64,000 nt of DNA from Ischnura elegans (lineage: Eukaryota > Arthropoda > Insecta > Odonata > Coenagrionidae). Positions within the stretch are counted from its first letter, which is position 1, and each line of letters opens with the position of its first letter. This document shows, piece by piece, positions 26,100 to 38,600 of the stretch. The position numbers and the translations under genes were made by a program. Under the pieces are notes generated by a model. It had not been told where the DNA came from. It searched no databases and was given only the letters and a program-made list of their open reading frames with translations. The stretch lies in the NCBI RefSeq assembly GCF_921293095.1, contig NC_060248.1, positions 78,065,243 through 78,129,242 on the forward strand. Direction: 5' to 3'.

Positions 26100-27918
26100 C
26101 TAATGGGTGAAGATGGAAAAGATGCAAGAAAGATGAGAATTTGATCAATCGGTCCAGGAGATTGCCCATGTTGTCGCCGACAGAGTGGACCAAGTGTAAA
26201 ACTACGCGTCTGGACCTTTAATGTCGAACCGCGGCATCCTCATGGCAGTTTAGAGATACAACACGAAATGTAAAAAAATTATGAAGAGCACAAAGAAGAA
26301 AAATTCCTCTGTTGCCCATCGAGACTTTATTAATTTAAGGAAGATGTTAAAATATTGTTTTATTTTCCTCAATGTGTCTTCCAAAATTGGCCTAGTGTAT
26401 TTGTAAGCCGAAGTCGTAAATTAAAAATGAAGAAATATCATTCCTTTTAGACCAAAGATCAACCGGAACTCTAGTGATTGGGACCATTGATTGGATAACC
26501 ACAAAAACATAGGAAGAAGGCTGCCAAAGAAAAAAATGATAAAAACGAAGGAATCATTTGAAAATAGGGCATCACTTGCCCAGAAAATTAGTTCTAAAGT
26601 CTTAGTGCTCTAAAGTTCAAAATGACTCGCCACCTGTGCTCGGCGACGAATGGCAACCATCCTCCCGCCCATCCTATAATAGCTCGGCGCGCAACATCCT
26701 GAAGCTGCCTGTGACCTGCCAATCGGTGAAAAGGCACAACGTAGCCAGCGGTTTGCAGCAACTCTCGTGACTGGAGCGTTTGAAGACGTCGGCCAGGTCA
26801 CACCTGAAAATGCATCGATGATTGTCGACCGGAAGAAAATTGCGCGACAAAGGAAGAAATACAGAGAGCTTGCGACTTCAGAAGATATGGAAAAGCTTAG
26901 AGATCAACTGAGGATAGCATTGTTCTTCGAGGGAAGAAAAGAGAAGACGAAAATCAGGGAATTGTGCAGCAACAATGAAGTGCGCATCACGACATAACCG
27001 AAGAGCATGTAGTCATCCTTGCAGAACCCGGCGGGGTTCATTTGGGACATGCATAAACTGAAACAGGAGAAAGAGAATGGCTCGGAAACTCTATCCTCGA
27101 ATTAGTTGAAGCTGCTACAATTGACACGTCTTCCATATGGTGCATCGATTGTGATGGATCACATTCGAACACCGCGAACGGCTGGAACGGAGGCGCTATA
27201 TGTTTATCGACGTGCGTCTCGGGCGTGCCTTATAGATTTAAGTGCCTTCTGCATTCAGATGAACTCCACTTATAATGGAGAAATTTGATGGGACAACGAC
27301 GGGACCAAATATCTACATTGGGTCAGTTGGTCGCCAACTAAAGACCTGTGCGCAGCTACCTCTAATGAAATTTCAGACGATTGATCTTGGTCTACCTGAT
27401 CCTGAACTAAATTCATCTTTCAGCAGCAAATACCAAAATTATTCGCTGGACATGGCTCGTGGTATTTCCAGGGGATAATCCCACAAGAGCTGGCTGATCG
27501 CGATAATGGGGAAATGAATAACAGCAGATGGGGAATGACGGCCAACAGAGTGATCCGCGTTTACATAGAAACAAGACGACCAACAGTGGCTTTGAATTCA
27601 ATAACCGAGACTATGATGAAACTCTATATTCCTATGAGGTTCACAATAAAGAAAAATTGGAAGATTACAGAAGCAGAACATATCTGGGAAATGCTTAAGA
27701 GAATAAGACAATTCCGTAAAAAGTAGAGTTCTTGAGAAATTCATCCAGAGCAAAGCGTTCTTCGCTCATCCAGAAAACATCCTCATTGGTGAAAAATGAA
27801 AGGGTCGAAGCGAGAAGAGTAGCCTTCCAAAGGATATTGCAGGCAAGAAAGACCTATTCGCCAGATGAAGGCATCAGGGCTTTTCACATCCCTGACCAGT
27901 GTATTTATATCAGTTCAT
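26100..27918 (+). pseudogene. Decayed transposase-like gene of an uncharacterised arthropod repeat family
   Basis: Recognisable protein blocks run in order on the plus strand across frameshifts and stops: LDQRSTGTLVIGTID near 26443, AFEDVGQVTPENASMIVD near 26777, FFEGRKEKTKI near 26923, WCIDCDGS...N...GGAI near 27138, RFKCLLHSDEL near 27236, DGTTTGPNIYIG, then SRWGMTANRVIRVYIETRRP near 27524, EHIWEMLKRIRQF, and FIQSKAFFAHPENIL near 27740. The order and wording match a family I recall only as multi-copy uncharacterised arthropod proteins. A CDG...N...GG block followed by CLLH resembles the middle of the RNase H fold of hAT transposases. No intact ORF remains; the longest open pieces are about 70-80 codons. 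The family match is from memory; the transposase role is inferred from motif layout and the flanking long inverted repeats. Confidence 0.65.
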
Positions 27919-27930
27919 AGGCGGAGACGA

Positions 27931-28404
27931 GTAGGGAGACGAGGAGATCCTTACTCTAGGATGGGAGAGGGGAAAAATGTTGTTGTATATAAACGGTAGG
28001 GTCATATTAGTGCGATCATGCCTATACGAGTACACCAAATTAAAATATATACCATTAATTAAGAAAATTTCAAAGTTTTTTATGTTTCTTTGCATTTTAA
28101 TACCGGTGATTGTATAATAAACGTTATTATTCGACCTATGTTGCTTACCTCGACTATTTCATACTTGACTGGTGCAGAATCGGCTGAAAAAATCATTCAA
28201 ATCACGACATTTATCGCCGAAATAGCGTAAAAAGAGGGAATGTATTGCGGGTTGCCTAAGCTCAACATAAACGGCCCTGGTGCAACCGTATGATGTCAAC
28301 CTACATGAACAAAATTTTTTCTCTGTTCATTTGGTACGTCGGGCTACATTTTGTAATATGTCGAACTTTGACTTTCGAAAAAATTTGTTTGATGACCGCC
28401 CCTA
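27931..28404 (-). repeat. Right terminal inverted repeat of the 3.4-kb element
   Basis: Inverted copy of 25019-25498. It differs by scattered substitutions and small indels, for example CAGGGCCAGTTGCG in the left arm against CAGGGCCG here, so the insertion is not very recent. Confidence 0.9.
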
Positions 28405-28502
28405 ATATACATGGTATTAGGTCATTTTATTCTTCGTAAATGAAAATGGAAAGTTTTGGTGTGAGAATACGGAGGGAGCAGTGACGTTATGGTAAAATTA
28501 GC

Positions 28503-28732
28503 AGTGCCGGAACGCACTTTCCGTCACTTTCTTTAGAAGTGAAATATTACTCTTGTGTATTATTTTATTGCATGTTAATATTTACATTTTATTACAATTT
28601 TTTGTTTTGGTTACGAATGTATATATTAAAAATTTTGAGGCAACAAAATTTATAAAAATGTTACTTGACTATTATGTCTTTTGTTAATCAGTGCCGGAAC
28701 GGCTTTCCGCTTCTGGCACCATGACACCACTG
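28503..28732. repeat. Possible small hAT-like element or paired termini
   Basis: CAGTGCCGGAACG opens near-identical blocks at about 28503 and 28692, and the stretch ends ...ACACCACTG. I could not find a target duplication. Confidence 0.3.
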
Positions 28733-31035
28733 GGGGAGAGAATTAGAATTTAAAATCATTTCCACATTAAAAAATTTCAGTGGTCATACGTTATGACGAT
28801 GACTATTATGCATTCATGGTACGGAATATGAATATTTACAATATTATTCCAGTGGTCCGCATTGATGCTCTGATAAAATACCGCTTTGGGGAAGTAAAAT
28901 CTGAGTGATATACATGAAAAATGGAATACATATCGATTAGATGGCCATTTGCTGTTATAAGGTTATAATTTTCCGGGGCTGATGTCCGTTGTCATCCTTA
29001 ATTGGTTGCCCTTGGTTTCCTAACGTAGCCCATTTTCGAGATTTTTGTTTTTGTTTATGATTTTTGTTCTGTTTATGAGGGCGTCATTTTTCTTTTTTGC
29101 TATGCGATGTGAATTACTCTCCTATCCCGTGAGTTTCAAAACTATGTTTCCCTGTACGAAATTGCTCCATCGATTCCCGGAAGCGTAGAGAACCAACGTT
29201 AGACGGGAGGTATATAGGTTATAAAACAATATTTATGAAAGATGCGCAAATGATGTAGTATATCTTACTTTTTATACCCCTTGCAGAATAGAAAGTTTGT
29301 ATGATTCCTGGTCCATTTCATCTTAACTATTTCAAGGAGCTTGTCTTTGCTGCTTAGGAAGCAAACTTTCTTCTCTTTGCAATGGGATTTTTTATATGTC
29401 CCTTCGTTAGCGGTAATGTGTTTGGCCAACAGATTTCAATGTAATCACCCTTAGTGAATGCTTATTCACCATTTCCTTATGAAAACTGTTCAAGTGTAAT
29501 TCAAACGGTGACTTACGAAGTGGGCTTATCTTCATGTCGTCTTTCCCTGCACACCGGTTTTCGCTATCATGTTACTTTTCATTTCAACTTTAACAGAAAC
29601 GTGAGGGCAGCTTAGCCTAGAGAATTGTACCATTCATCATCAATTCTCAATCAACTAGGAATTCTCTGTAAAGTGTGCGTGCATGGACTCATCTCAACAT
29701 GACTCGGCCATCATTTTTCCGTAAAAATAGGAGTGATGCACTGGTCTGGCTATGTACCCTCTCTTTCAATAGGAGGTCATATTTTAATTAATCATTCCGC
29801 AAATATCCTTCAGTTTTAACTGTGTAAACTCATAAAATTATTTTTTCCGAATTCGTCGTTTTCAGTGCTTACCATATACATGAAACCTCGAACTTTTGGC
29901 TCTCATCATAAGAGTCTCTGCGGAACGAATAATACTTATCCATGCTGGGAATAGTACGTGATGGAGTTTTGAAAATGGAAAGGGCGAGATTAATGGTTGA
30001 GGAAAATGGAGTTTTTCTTAAATTAGAGGGAGTAATGGACATTTTAATTTTTCCCCTTTATTTTCTGTGCATGGATTTCTGGAAGAAACTATTTGTTTTT
30101 GCTGAACAACTAAGATACCATCCATAAACGGAATTTATTAATTGCGTTTGAATTTCTGGTCAAAATAAACGATACATAATCCAGAATGATGCCACGATAT
30201 AGAAAGATTGCTTATTTGTGCCGTAGTTGTTTGCCATTTTACAGAAGGTATGTTCGATATTCCTTAGTGAGTGCCTGTATAATGCAGGTGGTCACATCTG
30301 GATTTTCTGTTATGCTTAGGATTCCAGAGGTGGAGAGTGTCTTCCAAAATCAAACGAGAGGCTAATGCTCTCATAAGAATGACGCATTGGAGGGCAAAGA
30401 GAGCGAGTATGACCACAAAATTGACTGTCATTAACTTATGTTCGGCCAAGCACATTGATTGGTGGTCATTTAGATTAAGAAAAATTTTCACTTCGTTTTG
30501 AATAGAATTAAAATTTCTGTGGATGAGTAGCCAAAAAAAGTAATGACAGAGACTTGCTGGTGATCTATGTAAAAAGTCTGTCAAACGTTTGATATATTAT
30601 TGTGTTGTTTAGGTTCTACATGAATTCAATGGAAAAGATCTTAAACGTAATATTAATGCCGCATTTTACGCTTTGATTTCAACTTGTTTCCTAATGAGTT
30701 TTATGGCATCCATTCATCTTGTCACCTAGAATTAAAATCCAATGTAATGCGTTGTGAGTAAAAGTGCGTGAGAAAGTCATGGGTATGTAAATTTTTTGAT
30801 CTTGTGAAACATCCGTCTTCCTGGATTATTTAGTGTGGCGGTCATTACCCGCGATGAAAATGATTGCATTGAAAACCAGTTTTTGGTTTCTCTTTCATTT
30901 TGCATCAAAGGCCGAGTACCAATTAGCTTCGTCTTTCATCGTTCTTAATTGACTTCTTTACTTTATCTAAGTATAAAATATGCTCACTTCGTCATCAAAT
31001 GTTGTACATTTAACGTTTTTAGACGTTTTACTAGG
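28733..31035. other. No feature seen
   Basis: AT-rich sequence with only short chance frames. Confidence 0.45.
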
Positions 31036-31425
31036 TAAGGTGCTCCGGGGTAACTGGGACCATGGGGGTAACTGGGGCATGGGTTGATATAGAGCATGAT
31101 TATGGGAATGTTAAGTTTATAAGGTTGGCACACGCACTTCTCCTTTTGCTCCTTGAACAACACCCCTTACCTCATTTGCTACCATTTAGTGAGTTTGGGC
31201 TGCTGTGGACTTTTAGTGTGGATATTATCTGTCTCAGTGAGATTAGCTGGTTTTCATTGTTATATGGTGAGTAATTTCAAACTATTAACTACTTCAGGAT
31301 AAACATGAACGTTGATTGTGTTAATGTATGTGGTTGTTATAACTCTTAAACTTCCTGTAGTTTTAATAATTTGGGTGTTCCTGTTAGCCCATAAGTTTTT
31401 AATAAATGGGGTAACTGGGGCATGG

Positions 31426-31467
31426 TGTTGGGGTAACTGGGTCATTACGGACCCAGTTACCCCAACA
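31426..31467. repeat. Perfect 18-bp hairpin inside the pogo-like element
   Basis: TGTTGGGGTAACTGGGTC (31426-31443) and its exact reverse complement (31450-31467) flank a 6-nt loop, ATTACG. Each arm contains the GGGGTAACTGGG motif also found in the terminal repeats, suggesting paired binding sites. Confidence 0.9.
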
Positions 31468-31579
31468 GTTAATTTGAATAAGAATTGCACAGAGATATTT
31501 ATTCTGTAACTTCACTTTGCTCTGAAATAGCGTAAAAATCCCTTTGATAAAACCTTTTTGCTCAGCTGCAGATAATAGT

Positions 31580-32330
31580 GCGAAAATGTAAGGAAAACTC
31601 AGAAGGGTGCTGGACTAACTTACTTAATTGAAGATCTTGAAAATGCTGTAAAATGCGGGAACAAAACTGCTTGTAGAGCAGCATTATTTTATCCTATTGC
31701 TAGGAGTACGGAATAACATCATGTTTCCGAAACTCGGAGGAAAAGACTCATATCTCAACGCCCAAGTAAAGGAGGTGGGGGTGTGACTTCTTATTTCTCT
31801 GCTGCTGAGGAAGAGGGATTTGCCAATTCAATAAAAGTTATGGCAAAAATGGTTTTGGCCTTACTGGCAAAAAGGTATTAGACATTATACAGTGTTACAT
31901 TGTTCTAAACAAACTCAATACCAGATTCAAAAATCAGCGGCCTGGCGCAGACTAGTTTTTTTCGTTTCGAAAAAGAAATAGGCTACCCATTAAAGTTTCC
32001 TCAAATGATTCAATACTCTCATTGTGACCAAACTAATCCTGGAGTAATTCATGTCCTTTTCTAAAAATTAACGGATTTTGTTCAGCTACTTCGCCTGGAA
32101 GGGGAGCCAGGCCAAATATTCAACTGTGACGAGACTTCATTCCGTCAGGATTCCTTCCAAACCTAAGGGCGCTATTAATCAGAATATTCAACGCAAAACA
32201 ATAACGTCTGGTAAAGAAAACACGGCAACATTGCTTTTCTTTTCTGTTAATTGTAATAAGCTTCATTTATTATGTGTTTTGGAAGGAAAATCCTTGAGGT
32301 ATTTGTTACCGTCCTATTAAAACGGCCTTA
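31580..32330 (+). pseudogene. Broken pogo/Tigger-type transposase
   Basis: Near 31632 the frame reads IEDLENAVKCGNKTACRAA then IARST, typical of the N-terminal Psq-type helix-turn-helix of pogo transposases. Near 32108 PGQIFNCDETSF matches the (V/C)DE(T/S) motif around the second DDE aspartate. After a frameshift, ITSGKENTATLLF and LEGKS match the following DDE_1 block (SG.GREN.T.L...FKGK in relatives). Several stops and at least one frameshift make it inactive. The TA duplication and inverted ends support the assignment. Confidence 0.8.
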
Positions 32331-32696
32331 ACATTCATAACAATAAAAAAACTGCGTTAACCAATAGTTTTTCTGACCATTTAAAGTACTTGGATAGATC
32401 CAGTTACCCAAAATAGTTATGGCAGTGCTCAAATGGGATTTGCCATGGGGTGATCCAGTTACTCATAAATCGTGGGGTAACTGGGGTCAACCGAGACGTG
32501 AAAATAATATTAATATAAAATATTGTTTACTGATAGAAATTACATTCAAGTCACGTGATGTTTTAGTCCGATAGTTGATAAATCATTACGTTTTTTTCTC
32601 AGCCATTCATTGGGGTTATCTGTACAAAAAATATTTGAAAATGATACTGTACTATCATATTGAAAAACTATGCCCCAGTTACCCCGGAGCACCTTA

Positions 32697-35600
32697 TCCG
32701 ATTAGCGCATCTTAATTAGTGCGGTTATAAAACGTAAAACTAAAGTCGTGTAAAAACCGGGGGTGCGTGTTTTGGATATTTTTGCCGGTAATTTTTTTCG
32801 CAGCATATGCGATAATATGGTGCTTAAAATATAAGTAGATGCACGGTGACTTGAGCTGGTAGGGAATTTAAATTATTTGGTCACTACACTAGAGGAAAAC
32901 GGTTACAGCCTTAATCGATAGAATACATTAGTGATTATAATTTTCCAACTATATTTCATGCAGTACAACAATGTTTCCTTTGGTATTCAAATGTAGAGGC
33001 AAGTCAAGCCACACCTTCTCACCAAAATTCTGAATTTTCTGTTTGAACAAGTGACATAGTAATCTTGAGTGTGAAGCTTCTTCGATATCATTTTGACTAT
33101 TCAGATTGTCACGTTTATCGAAAAAAAATTACATATAAATATTTGAGTCTTTGAATGCTAACAAAGGCACTTCATAAGCCTTATAGTTACGCAGATCAAA
33201 ATCATTTTGAGAACAAATATGAACAAAATTACAAAAAAATATGATTCTTTGTATTCGATTACCTCTCATTCAAAGGCAGGTTGGCCGAGCCTTCAAACAA
33301 TTTGATGTTATAATGTATTTTAACATTGTAGAGGCAATAGTTCCGCTACAATGAGTAAAAATTTAACATTGGGTGTATTAAACTCCCTGGGAGGCCTTCC
33401 TCATGCTTAACTCTGAATTAAAGCAATGTGTTATTATTAATAGTTTGGCACTCGGTCGAAATTGCCCCGAAAACTTTTAAAGTAACCCACGTGTGTGTTC
33501 TACGGTACTTTTGTGTTTTCGCAATACTAAACTTATAATACTACTATTTCGAAGTTACTAAGACTATTGATAACCATAACCATACTCGCAGTTAATCTTA
33601 TCCAATGTGATTTACCAGAAGTTGGAGCTACCTTCAATTGAATTACATAGCTTCGTTATCGTCAGCTTTGTTGGAAGGCAATTTAGATGTTATGATGGAC
33701 GTGGCGTGAATAATGGTTCCATATTCCTGGAGCGGATCTTGTTTTATTCATTTATAAAATTCGATTTGATTCCAATTTATTAAAACAATCCTGTATGCAT
33801 GAACTGTGCACGGACTGTATATATCCTGTAACACGGACTGTATATATCCTGTAATCCTTAGATTTTTATCGTCTGGAATAGAGACTGAAAAATTGTCAAA
33901 CTGGACTATTTTTAGTCATTAACAAAAAAGTCTAAAATAATTTATTAGGCAATTTTATTTACCAAGTGTTATTGTAATAAATTTAGTCTCAGTTCCTTTT
34001 CGCAGTTTATGGTGATATATCATCCACAGAAAATAAAATAGGATGTATAGATTCGTCTTCACCTTCTAGCTGTTATCAAGAAGTAACCTAACTACCAGAT
34101 TATGCCTACCCAATCGAAGCGGTTGGAATGGGCTTATGCCTGTGGTATGAAGCCTTATTTACCTGTTTGAGGCTTTATTGTTTACTAAACCAACGTCAAA
34201 CCTCTCCTGATTGAGATTCAAGGATACAGCTATTCAACTTAGTGACCATTGAGGACCCGTTTCAGTCGAATGCTCTTAAGTGAGAACAAATAATCTTCTA
34301 AACTCTGTCCTTGGCGTTAATGTGTGAACTCCACTTGGAATCTAATCTAAATCTATTTGATCTATTCTTGTGAATAATCTAGTTCATTATTCATACATTT
34401 CTCTTAGTTGTGATATGAACAATTCTATCTACGATCCTCTATTAATACTTATTATGTGAACTATCTTCCGCCTTCTTATAATCTAGGTGCTCTTTTCGTC
34501 GATTCAATCTTTTTTAGTTGGTCACCTGCGATTAGTAATTTCTCTCATGTACTGTATTTAATTTTAAGACACGTAAGAGACCCTACCCTTAAGATAACGA
34601 GTTTCTTAAAACTCTTTCAAACGGTTAAAGGTCATTCTGGGACACGGGTGTCTTTTATTGGATGCCTGAATGGGAGCTTAAAGCTGAATAGTGAAAGGCT
34701 TATTCGGTTCGGAAAATTTATCAGAGCCCATAAAAGCGAGCGAGGTGATTGAAGCCATCATTCCTTTCTCCTAAGGTAATCAGCTCTTATCTCCCGTGCC
34801 GGTAGCTTTACTTCATTCTTAATACCTACGGCAGGCGGTGTTTCGTCTTTGTTTCAGGTTATGTCTAAGGTTGAGGAAGAATACCTATGCGTTTATGATT
34901 CTATCTGTGAATCATGCATAATTATATAGGAATTTAATGGTTATCATTCCATTACTCAATAGTGATTTGTGATCCATAAAATTAAATATGCAACGTCCTT
35001 ACTGGGTGGACTTATTGCGTTTCCCTCCGGTAAGCTTATGGCGTAATTTCCTTTTGTTCACAGGTTTGTACGTAGGTACCTGATTTCTTAATGAGTGCTT
35101 GGGAACTTATTTTTTTCGAGGGTCGCGTTTGCTTCCCACTGTACCGCGTTCCATTCCAAAATAAAATAAATATAAGCTTATCTCTACGCGTGACCCAACA
35201 TCTGAGCGTAAATCTGAAAAATTAATAGTTTTTGGCTCTGGCCGATTGCAGTTGTTCCTCGATGATTTTCGAAATCTTTTTGGCAAGGCCTGGTTCTCAT
35301 GCAGGGAGTGGCATGGAATTTCATGTGGTCATCTTCACGTGGTTTCTCGGAAATTTGAACTCTTTTTTTGTTTCTCGGCGCTTTAAGAGATACTTGCAAG
35401 GTCTTTTTTTGCCGCGATATGTTTTTCATGTGTTTTTTGGTTCTTTTTATTTCATGAGCCCCTTACGAAATTTCCATGATTTTGGGCGAGATAAGTGGTA
35501 TTTTTCAGGTTAAAAACTGGCATAGTGATTCTAATCCTTCCCCCTGAGAACCGGTAAGCGCACTCGTGTCGGGAAAAGAAATGCTAGGTCAAAATTTTCT

Positions 35601-38600
35601 GAGGAGTTGAAAAAATTGCTCGCCTCAAGGATATTTCGATTTGTCGAGCATGGCAAGGAGTTTGGTAGCCGATTTCAAAAATTGTTTGAAGTAATGTATT
35701 GAAATAACGACTCGTCCGATTGTAAATTTATTTACATCACGATACGTATTTTATTCTGCGTTGATCAAACGGTTCTTATTCTATTCTGCGTAGGTTATTG
35801 ACAAAAAATATTTTATTAGTAATGAAGGCATGTTTATTTACCGAGAAAAAAACACCTGTTTTACTTCACTTTCAGCGCGATCATGGAGTTTGCGCCCTTC
35901 TAAAACCAAAACTAATTATCACTCAAACTTGAAAAAAAAACATTGAGAGATCATATCCATAATTGGTTACATAAATGTGAATAGCGGATTATTATTTTTA
36001 CTCGCGTCAATGTTCATTTTGTGCGAAGTAACTTGTTTCATGATTGGTTATTATACTATACATAGGTGTGTTCATGTTTACGGGCTGAATTTAAACCAGT
36101 TTGTGCAGTCGCTCATAAATCTTGGTCACAAATGTAATTTAAATCAATTTCACGTTATAATCGAAATTTTGTGACAATTGGGATTTTCGTGTTCGTAAAA
36201 AGTTCTGTTGCGATTGGCGATTTTAGATGCAAAATTTGAATGCTATTCAGGGATAGTTGTCGGAAGTGACCCTATGGTATTATCCGAAATAAATATGGAT
36301 TTGAGTCTCCTTATTTGTAGGCCTCTGTGCACGTTAAAAAGAAAGGCTTTCTCTTTGTAACGCGTTCTAAGGAGTGTGCTGGGTAAGAGTTTTGTGCCGT
36401 GCTCCGCATAAGTATTCGGTACGTGAAGGCTCAACTACCTTTTAAGGGTAATGTAATCGTGCCGTAGTCATCACTTCACGTGAAGGCAACTCAGGTTTTC
36501 TTGACGTCTCATTCTCATTATCGATGCCTTGGTTTCGCCGCAAACATAATGAATAGAATAGATGAATATCTCTTGCGACGAATGGAGGTATATTATTCCG
36601 CGGAAAACTTCACTCGCTGTTTCGAACGAAGGTTTAATTTTTTTAAATATCAATGCATGGTAAATATTTTAGATATTGAATATAAATAGCTTGGAATTTT
36701 TTGACAAAAAGGGTTTCTACGATCGTTTTGAATGTAAGTATGCCGATTAGGGCAAGTATCTGTTCAAAGTCAACTTCACCCATGACGTATATTATAAAAC
36801 TGATGAAGAAATATAATATTTGGTAGGAATTCCTCTCCATGTATTGCGTCCACTTGATTTGGTACCATATTTGATATTTTTATGTGCTTTATATATTTTC
36901 GTATCACATTTAAATTTACTTAGTTATACATATTGATCGTTAAAAGAATATTTTAATATCTATCAATTTGAGTTGAGAATACAGGGATTAATGCCACGGA
37001 ATTTCGTAATTTTTACCGGGATGGTTGGCAATTAATATTCCCATGGTTACGCCTACAGGGCCAATGGATAGATGACTCTATTTTTATTTCTGTTTAGCTT
37101 TATGTTCCCTTTTTACCATTTATGCAAACTCTGCCGTTATCACCGCGCCCTCAGGAATTCGCGTACTTGATAATATTTTTTCATTTCGTCATAATATTAT
37201 TTTTTCATTGTGTTTTCACCACGCGCCTTTCACAATTTACCCTCATGAGGTACGACGCTTGGATCATTATCAAACTCCGTTTCGTCATTTCTCTCTCCAA
37301 ACAAGAGATTCACATCTTGATGGATACTTGATGGACATTTTGGAAAAATAAATCACACTTTCATGTGCTCACTTAAAGGTTAAACTGTGCCTCATTTGTA
37401 CTTGTTATACCAGATTTCAGCCTGGTTATGTAACCCTAACGTATGAAATGCCGTGGGTGTTCCCTTTTTTTAAAGGATTTTGCTCTTCCCTCACAACTTG
37501 AGTCTCATTTTCCGAGTAAAATAAAGATTGCTTAATGTACCCAAAACGATTCGGTTATTTCTCTGGCCGTGATAAGGGGCGTGGCCTTTTTGGTTGCTTC
37601 GGATAACGTCGATGGATAGTAGCATGAACGGAGATTCATGTATCTCGTTTTCGGTGGAATCGTGAGAATAACCGATCACGGCTTGAAATCACTTCGTATA
37701 GTGATGGCTGTGGTTGAAATTAGAGGATTGATGTTTCCAGTTCCACGAGGCCCATATTTTTAAACAACCAAAAGAGTGAACGACGACTACTTTTTCAATA
37801 CAACGAGCCGCAATCAATTATGCATTTCACCGGCGAAGTCGCAATGAATTACTGATACCAAAATTTAATTTCCATGAGTGTAATACCTCTTACAACAACA
37901 ATTATAGATAAGATTTTGGTGCGCTTATGAAGAAATCAATTCATAACTACATACAAATCGAACATTTGTGAAACAAGTCACATTGATATAAAATTTTGAT
38001 ATAAATAAATGTTTTCAAGTATCGACAGTCACAGTGTCACATATAGAAAAAATCTGAAAAGACAACAAAAAATATAGTCATACCACTCTTTTGGTGTTCT
38101 ATGAAGTGATGTCACGAGAAAATTTCTAAAAATAACAATCAATATGCGCCAAAGATGTGCAGAAAAAAAACCCACAGAACAAAGCAACAGCGCTACATAC
38201 ATTTTTGAAGCTGAATTTTAGATTATATTTTTATAGCTCAATTGTCACATGTTGCACAGAGGCTGCTCTCGATTTTCACCATCTTCTACTTTAAGGTCAG
38301 TATTTTGGAAGAGGAGCTTAATGGCGTGTATAGTGAAGCTCTTCGTTCATGCGGAAAACTGTTCCTCCCATCCATGTCTTCATGTCGCACGCAGAGCGCC
38401 ATGGTCAGTGGCGGTCACCGTCCCTACGTGCTTATCCCTTAACCCCTACATAATTCTTTTGTTTTACATACTTATGAGCCTGCTCCACATTTCGCATCCG
38501 TGGCCATCCTTTGCCATTCTCCCCTTCTACCTGCCTTTCAGAAATTGTTTCAATAACACCATCATCAGGTAAGGGACGAAAAATATCGCAACTAGATTAA

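Larger units (their letters stand above)
25019..28404 (+). mobile_element. 3.4-kb DNA transposon with ~480-bp terminal inverted repeats
   Basis: The ends are TAGGGGCGGTCATCAAAC and its inverted copy. The left arm runs 25019-25498 and the right arm 27931-28404, with near-identical sequence and a few indels; weaker similarity continues inward past a 10-bp insertion. Both sides carry ATATACAT immediately outside (25011-25018 and 28405-28412), an exact 8-bp target duplication. A target duplication of 8 bp and TAGNG-type ends fit hAT elements, although inverted repeats this long are unusual for hAT. A broken gene of uncharacterised family occupies 26100-27918. A bare TA duplication is an alternative reading, but the flanking 8-bp match makes it less likely. 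Confidence 0.85.
31038..32694 (+). mobile_element. pogo-like DNA transposon with TA target duplication
   Basis: The inverted ends are AGGTGCTCCGGGGTAACTGG at 31038 and its complement ending at 32694, flanked by TA on both sides (31036-31037 and 32695-32696), as in the Tc1/mariner/pogo superfamily. The 12-mer GGGGTAACTGGG occurs seven times exactly inside, in both orientations. A broken transposase with pogo features lies inside. Confidence 0.88.

Noticed and set aside
25019..28404. Tc1/mariner assignment of the long-TIR element from a TA duplication
   Set aside because: The match extends to an exact 8-bp repeat just outside TAGGGG ends, which fits an 8-bp duplication better.
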